Positions 14,601 to 15,360 of a stretch of 15,360 bases of DNA are shown here, piece by piece; within the stretch, counting starts at the first letter, position 1, and the number at the start of each line of letters is the position of its first letter. The stretch comes from Acetivibrio sp964466645 (lineage in GTDB: Bacteria > Bacillota > Clostridia > Acetivibrionales > Acetivibrionaceae). The position numbers and the translations under genes were made by a program. Location of the stretch: the NCBI GenBank assembly GCA_964466645.1, contig CAYXPB010000115.1, forward strand, positions 1-15,360. The letters are read 5' to 3'. Below the pieces are notes generated by a model. The model was not told where the DNA came from and made no database searches. It was given only the letters and a program-made list of their open reading frames with translations.

Positions 14601-15360
14601 TTGAAGATTTGCAAGCAGTTAGGAGACAAGAGAGGGATTTCAACTGCGCTTAATAGGCTTGGAAGATTGGCTAGAGGTAAAGGTAATTATGAACATGCGG
14701 AAAGGTTGTTTAAAGAGCATCTAATTGCCTGCGAGGAGCTTAAGGATAATACAGGAAAAGTTGGAACACTAAAATGTCTTGCAGAGTTAGCTCGTTCGGA
14801 ACGTAAATTCAGCTTAGCAACCGAATATTACAAAAAGTGTTTAAAACTTGCTCAAGAGATAGGATATAAAAGCTTTGTAGCAAGTTCTCTAAAAGATTTA
14901 GGAGAGATAGCAAGATGCCAAGGTGAGTTTAAATTGGCAAAGGAGTTGTATGATGAGAGTCTTGCAATATCTCTTGAGGCAAATGATAACGGTGAAAGAA
15001 TGTGGATATATAGAAATATGGCAGAATTAGAAATGTATCAGGGAAATCACGACAAAGCAGGAGATTTGTATAAAAAAGGTTTGGAAGTGTTTTGTGATTA
15101 TAATCAGAGAAATGCGTTGTTTGCTATGCTGGCTTTAGAAGGTGTTGCAGGTTTGGCGGCACTTAAGGGCAAACTTGTTGAGGCAGCGACGCTTTTTGGA
15201 ACTACCGATAAATTGTTTGAATCTAATGGCAAGCTTATTTCAAAGGATGATGCCGATGACTATAAGAGGCGTTTTGTAGAGGTTCAAGCAAAGCTAGATA
15301 TTGATGCCTTCAATTTAGCATGGAATGAAGGACGTTCCATGTCCTTAGAAGCTGCTATGG
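11643..15360 (+). CDS. GGDEF / P-loop NTPase / STAND NTPase / TPR signalling protein (3' end outside window)
   Basis: Frame open for 1239 codons to the window edge, so the stop is not seen. ATG 11643 follows AAGGGGGTG. Domain order: (a) residues 17-175, diguanylate cyclase GGDEF with DTLTGAYSR, LIDIDYFKSIND (Asp53), an intact RYGGDEF (94-98) and an RxxD inhibitory site (85-88) five residues before it, so it should make c-di-GMP from two GTP; (b) about 200-430, a P-loop NTPase with Walker A GPQGSGRT (220-227, Arg226 in place of Lys) and Walker B IIVLDN (Asp300); (c) about 450-660, a STAND/NB-ARC-type NTPase with FIGRE, GPGGIGKT (Lys475), IIIDNFEQ (Asp544), TSRE (Arg573) and GIPLA (642-646); (d) about 665-770, a winged-helix-like region (RHKTLRSTIEWGYSLLSANEQ); (e) 880-1199, eight TPRs of exactly 40 residues. 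The tail AWNEGRSMSLEAA resembles the last residues of related STAND regulators, so the end is probably near. No signal or membrane segment: cytosolic. Confidence 0.9.
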   Translation, partial: MQESSSFNNMQQDFTIHDTLTGAYSRALLNEQFPDEVERCSRYGIPLSLCLIDIDYFKSINDAYGHIRGDQVLQTFVTRLNSLMRKSDILFRYGGDEFVLLMMNTHKKQAVSLTNRLLDKIRMVPFSGDPPLNISLSIGVAGYPDDASDAEDMFNIADRRCYEAKRRGRGQVVGETYEFQNDIVFNELSRLIERDEALSRLNCFFELLPERGRGVLSIVGPQGSGRTSFLSKIEATAKMSNYEVLFLTAKYELKSKAYGLLAEVESKSFDFTKFNTEEFEDSIIKILQEKNKSGFIIVLDNLAFVDHATLNLLRNFIMGIRLPCFGLVYSSEPDTTRNFEYLTVPLVDTIYMKPFSPKGVNIFVRSILSWDPPAAFLDWLYTQTMGYPKLLSESLSYLIEKGTIKKNGEHQWLIESNYVTIALRKSFARFGKMPQNNLPSFLTEFIGREPEISQISLLLDKSRLVTLVGPGGIGKTRLALQVASMRLNDFEDGVFFVSLASVTKPDLVVSSIAKSMDIVETSGQSILEAMKSALKDKHRLIIIDNFEQVIAAAPKIAELLASARLVSVMVTSREALHISGEHVFNVPTLAIPELEQRDCLERMMQQSAIALFASRAQAVEYNFVLTKDNIGQVAELCARLDGIPLAIELAASNVGRISLTEMLEQSRNRLKWLNNGPRDLPSRHKTLRSTIEWGYSLLSANEQQLFMGLGVFVGRFTKDAVNKVLSQEIKLDNSTDECLFSLLDKSLIKNITESSNKEEYCFEMLETIHEFAVECLQSSGKKAVLEKKHADYYKSLVEEVVEKMSGPEQYLYLNRLERSYLNILAAIEWARKNGKIELEVDLVVGLGAYWELRGRWSEGRLIMSNIVDRCAKSLKSKEFAMIYHWLGRLVQLEGECKKSIELLNTGLEISRMNKDRIGEAYILHKLGWVYYVYGDQKKIEYLWNKSLSLFREVDYKPGVVVILQDLCYIKYYEGDFNLVEEYSNESLKICKQLGDKRGISTALNRLGRLARGKGNYEHAERLFKEHLIACEELKDNTGKVGTLKCLAELARSERKFSLATEYYKKCLKLAQEIGYKSFVASSLKDLGEIARCQGEFKLAKELYDESLAISLEANDNGERMWIYRNMAELEMYQGNHDKAGDLYKKGLEVFCDYNQRNALFAMLALEGVAGLAALKGKLVEAATLFGTTDKLFESNGKLISKDDADDYKRRFVEVQAKLDIDAFNLAWNEGRSMSLEAAM

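Overview
The window looks like low-GC, Gram-positive chromosome of the class Clostridia. The signs are AT-rich DNA, strong AAGGAGG-like ribosome sites, TTG/GTG/ATG start choice, a SecA with a C-terminal zinc-binding motif, a YerC-type TrpR-like regulator, and a secreted protein with a 'copper amine oxidase N-terminal' (stalk) domain. Cellulolytic Clostridia such as Ruminiclostridium/Acetivibrio relatives carry many such proteins, but genus assignment is inference. No rRNA, tRNA, CRISPR array or intact insertion sequence was seen.

Layout. (1) 140-4446, plus strand: a probable operon of yerC (TrpR-like regulator), an unknown 141-aa membrane-associated protein, a DUF5317-type membrane protein and secA. 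It ends in a strong intrinsic terminator at 4456-4493. (2) 4754-7187, plus strand: folC followed 22 nt later by a TPR / transmembrane / coiled-coil / TPR protein. The 307-nt leader before folC holds a dispersed repeat and two small palindromes. (3) 7293-8166, minus strand: two small genes, a 97-aa low-complexity Ala/Glu/Lys/Gln protein and a 161-aa protein with a transthyretin-like (carboxypeptidase regulatory-type) beta domain, with a GC-rich hairpin between them. (4) 8430-9629, plus strand, divergent from pair (3): a complete M24 (Xaa-Pro type) metallopeptidase with a good sigma-A promoter. (5) 9801-10961, plus strand: an exported stalk-domain protein with a palindrome overlapping its promoter region. 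(6) 10962-11642: a 681-nt non-coding region rich in inverted repeats. (7) 11643 to beyond the right edge, plus strand: a very large gene encoding GGDEF (diguanylate cyclase) + P-loop NTPase + STAND/NB-ARC-type NTPase + winged helix + eight TPRs of exactly 40 residues.

How the parts fit. Regions 1 and 2 are mostly housekeeping (protein export, folate polyglutamylation). The accessory interest lies on the right. The GGDEF/STAND/TPR protein has the plan of a ligand-gated signalling ATPase whose output domain is a c-di-GMP synthase, where better-known relatives carry a class III nucleotidyl cyclase or a DNA-binding domain. It has an intact GGDEF motif and an RxxD product-inhibition site, and it follows a structured non-coding region. 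That region includes a 79-nt three-tier stem, a 71-nt element with 14-bp terminal inverted repeats, and one copy of a repeat also found (inverted) upstream of folC.
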